A DNA stretch of 64,000 bases from Nocardioides jejuensis. GTDB taxonomy: Bacteria; Actinomycetota; Actinomycetes; Propionibacteriales; Nocardioidaceae. Below are positions 62,252 through 64,000 of this stretch, piece by piece (position 1 is the first letter of the stretch; each line of letters opens with the position of its first letter). Position numbers and translations under genes: made by a program. The DNA lies in contig NZ_SJZJ01000001.1 of NCBI RefSeq assembly GCF_004337475.1, positions 223,826 through 287,825 of the forward strand, read 5' to 3'. Below the pieces are notes generated by a model. That model was not told the DNA's origin. It worked only from the letters and a program-made list of their open reading frames with translations, and ran no database searches.

Positions 62252-62995
62252 TCAGAGGGGGAAGGCGCCGTCCCAGTGCGCACCGGGCGTGGCGTTGAAC
62301 ACCCGCATCGAGGCCATCAGCTCATCGCCCTCCGACCCGCCGAGGAACCAGCTCAGCACCGTGACGGACGCCGGCTGCAGCTCCATCCGGTAGAGCGCCT
62401 CGAGGGGCGCGCCCAGCGCCTGGGCGACCAGCGTCTTGATCGGCGTGACGTGGCTGACCAGCACGACCGTCTTGCCGGCGTGGGCCTCGATGACGCGCTC
62501 CAGACCGGCGAGCACGCGTGCCTGCACGGTCCGGAACGACTCTCCCCCGCCCGGGGCGTGGTCGAGGTCCCCGAACCATGCCTTCAGCTCGTCCGGGAAC
62601 TTCTCGGCGACCTCCAGGAAGGTCATCCCGTCCCAGGTGCCGAACTCCATCTCGGCGAAGCCGTCGTCGACCAGCACCTCGCGCTGACCGAGCACCTCGG
62701 CGACGATCTCCGCCGATTCCAGGGTGCGGCGTACCGGTGAGGACAGGACGACGTCGACCTGCTCGCCGACGGTCGCGAGCCACTCGGCCGTCTCCCACAC
62801 GTGCCGGCGGCCGAGCTCGTTGAGCGGCGGGTTCGCCGAGGCCAGACCGCCGGAGAACCGCTTGTCCGTGGTGTGGTCGGTCTCGCCGTGGCGGACCAGG
62901 ACGATGCGGGTCGGGGCCATGCCGGGACGGCCCCAGCCGCGCGACGGCGCGGACGAGGTCGAGCCGTCGAGCCCGGCAGTCTGCCCCTGGGTCAC
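62252..62995 (-). CDS. Histidine phosphatase (phosphoglycerate mutase-like)
   Basis: A 247-residue histidine phosphatase superfamily protein. The catalytic motif is LVRHGETDHT. LSSPVRRTLESAEIV carries the conserved Arg, and VSHVTPIKTLV the second His. In M. tuberculosis the homologue beside the same zinc-ribbon gene (Rv2228c) is fused to RNase HI; here no RNase H part is present and the gene begins right after the zinc-ribbon stop. The GTG at 62995 is used; an ATG at 62920 closer to the motif is possible. Substrate unknown. Confidence 0.85.
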   Translation of the reverse strand: MTQGQTAGLDGSTSSAPSRGWGRPGMAPTRIVLVRHGETDHTTDKRFSGGLASANPPLNELGRRHVWETAEWLATVGEQVDVVLSSPVRRTLESAEIVAEVLGQREVLVDDGFAEMEFGTWDGMTFLEVAEKFPDELKAWFGDLDHAPGGGESFRTVQARVLAGLERVIEAHAGKTVVLVSHVTPIKTLVAQALGAPLEALYRMELQPASVTVLSWFLGGSEGDELMASMRVFNATPGAHWDGAFPL

Positions 62996-62997
62996 GC

Positions 62998-63738
62998 TCA
63001 GATGCCCGACTCGGAGGTGCGGACCAGGATCCGCTCGCACTCGGGGCACCGCAGCACCTCGTCGAGCGGCGCCTTGGCCAGCTCGGCGAGGTCGCCCGGG
63101 TTGAGGGTCAGCTGGCAGCCCCCGCAGGTGCGGGCCCGCAGCGCGCCCGCGCCGATGCCGCGCGACGCGTGGAGCCGGTCGTACAGGGCGAGCAGCGGCG
63201 CGTCGACACCGACGACAGCCTCCGCACGGCGACGCTGCGCACCATCGAGCTCGCGCTCGACGGAGACGGACTTCTCCAGGCGGCGGGCCTCGAGCACTTC
63301 GCGCTGCTCGACCGACTCACCCACAGCCGCCTCGGCCTTGGTGAGCTCCATCTGAGCGGCCTCGAGCATCTCCATGACCTCGAGCTCCTCGTCCTCGAGG
63401 ACGCCGATGCGGCGTTCGAGGGACTCCAGCTCGTGCGACATCGCCTGGATCTGCTTGGGATCGGTGATCAGGCCCTGCTCGAGCCGGCTCCGGTCGCGCT
63501 CGCGGCGGGCCTTGACCTGCTCGACGTCGGCGTCCGCCTTCTTCTGCTCCTTGGTCAGGTCGTCGACGCGGATCTTCGCGTCGCGCATCCGGTTGGTGCG
63601 CTCCGACTCCTCCGCCGCGAGCGTCGCGAGCTCGGCGATCTCGGGGAGCGTCTTCAGCTGGTGCGTCAGCTGCGAGATGCGGGCGTCGAGGTCAGCGACG
63701 TCGAGAAGCTGGGCCTGGATGGCGGGGTCGGCCTTCAC
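62998..63738 (-). CDS. Coiled-coil C4 zinc-ribbon protein
   Basis: A 246-residue protein. Residues ~10-180 form a long coiled coil (heptads through LTKEQKKADADVEQVKARRERD and LESLERRIGVLEDEELEV). The C-terminus holds a zinc ribbon, CGGC...CPEC. It matches the conserved protein next to Nif3 in actinobacteria (Rv2229c type). The GTG start has GGAG 9 nt upstream. It sits between the Nif3-like gene and the histidine phosphatase on one strand, so the three form an operon. Function unknown. Confidence 0.9.
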   Translation of the reverse strand: MKADPAIQAQLLDVADLDARISQLTHQLKTLPEIAELATLAAEESERTNRMRDAKIRVDDLTKEQKKADADVEQVKARRERDRSRLEQGLITDPKQIQAMSHELESLERRIGVLEDEELEVMEMLEAAQMELTKAEAAVGESVEQREVLEARRLEKSVSVERELDGAQRRRAEAVVGVDAPLLALYDRLHASRGIGAGALRARTCGGCQLTLNPGDLAELAKAPLDEVLRCPECERILVRTSESGI

Positions 63739-63776
63739 CGGAATCTCCTGCAGGGTTTGAGTTGTGAGAGGGAAGC

Positions 63777-64000
63777 TCAGATCCGCGCAGTCCACGGATC
63801 CGTGCGGATCGCGCTGACGCGGGTCTCCACCGTATCGCCCAACGCCGCCTGCAGCTTGCCGCTGACCACCGGAAGCCACGTCCACTCCGCTGCCCAGTGG
63901 GCTACATCGATGAGCGCAGGGCCGCCGGCCTCCACGAACTCCGCCGCGCGGTGGTGGCGGAGGTCGGAGGTCACGTAGACGTCGACGTCCGAGCCCGCGA
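63777..64000 (-). CDS. Nif3-like dinuclear metal-centre protein, C-terminal part
   Basis: The visible 74 codons are the C-terminal end of a gene that continues beyond the window. VYVTSDLRHHRAAEFVEAGG and VDVAHWAAEWTWLP are the Nif3/DUF34 metal-binding blocks. It is a GTP-cyclohydrolase-I-type-2-like or unknown-function protein. It is followed 38 nt downstream by the zinc-ribbon gene, as in Rv2230c-Rv2229c. Confidence 0.85.
   Translation of the reverse strand, partial: AGSDVDVYVTSDLRHHRAAEFVEAGGPALIDVAHWAAEWTWLPVVSGKLQAALGDTVETRVSAIRTDPWTARI

Noticed and set aside
1..64000. CRISPR arrays, transposases, prophage or plasmid genes
   Set aside because: No regularly spaced repeats, DDE or integrase motifs or phage structural genes were found on either strand.

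Overview
The window is chromosomal DNA of a high-GC actinobacterium, most likely Nocardioidaceae (Nocardioides-like). The evidence is GC-rich coding with many GTG starts, a WhiB7 regulator, AdnAB, UvrD2, mycoredoxin, PPA1309, DUF3107 and UPF0182 families, and a gene order that follows parts of the Mycobacterium tuberculosis chromosome (Rv3193c-Rv3211 and Rv2228c-Rv2230c). These assignments rest on recognition of motifs and gene order; no database search was run. No CRISPR array, transposase or prophage gene was seen.

Layout. 1-3.7 kb: two tandem secreted metallopeptidase-like genes (the first cut by the window edge), a phasin-like protein and a secreted choice-of-anchor protein. 3.9-6.9 kb: the pntAB proton-translocating transhydrogenase. 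7-15.7 kb: single metabolic and secreted genes (PLD-like, LysR back-to-back with fprA, DinB, DUF2252, alpha/beta hydrolase, ribA, DUF3152). 15.7-20.2 kb: a ROK repressor divergent from a xylose-type ABC importer. 20.4-28.9 kb: a Gram-positive type IV pilus operon, all on the minus strand, ordered pilA-pilT-pilB-pilC-three minor pilins-pilD, with a membrane adenylate cyclase upstream. 30.7 kb: initiator tRNA-Met. 32-37.6 kb: an overlapping operon of moaE, a small membrane protein, a PDZ/Lon-like protease, PPA1309 and UPF0182. 37.6-44.5 kb: DUF2342 and NUDIX genes, a PHP-family gene, a crotonase, DUF5679, a ThiF-like protein and whiB7 with its long leader. 44.6-56.5 kb: the repair and redox block uvrD2, mycoredoxin, nudC, adnB-adnA and moeZ. 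56.8-64 kb: a secreted M6 peptidase, tetR, DUF3107, rhlE, and the start of a second syntenic block (histidine phosphatase, zinc-ribbon protein, Nif3-like).

The strongest non-gene signals are: (1) a complete whiB7 control region with promoter and AT-rich element, a 66-codon leader ORF behind a perfect Shine-Dalgarno, and an intrinsic terminator in front of whiB7; (2) a long-range inverted repeat between pilA and pilT that buries the pilT ribosome-binding site and starts one base after the pilA stop codon; (3) three nested TGTCA/TGACA palindromes with a 17-bp exact repeat in a convergent intergenic region; (4) a ~160-bp hairpin element downstream of the sugar permease; (5) two perfect DnaA boxes plus an adjacent structured segment upstream of the PHP gene. 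Two enzymes lack expected catalytic residues: a KDPG aldolase homologue with Arg replacing the Schiff-base Lys, and a crotonase lacking both catalytic Glu.
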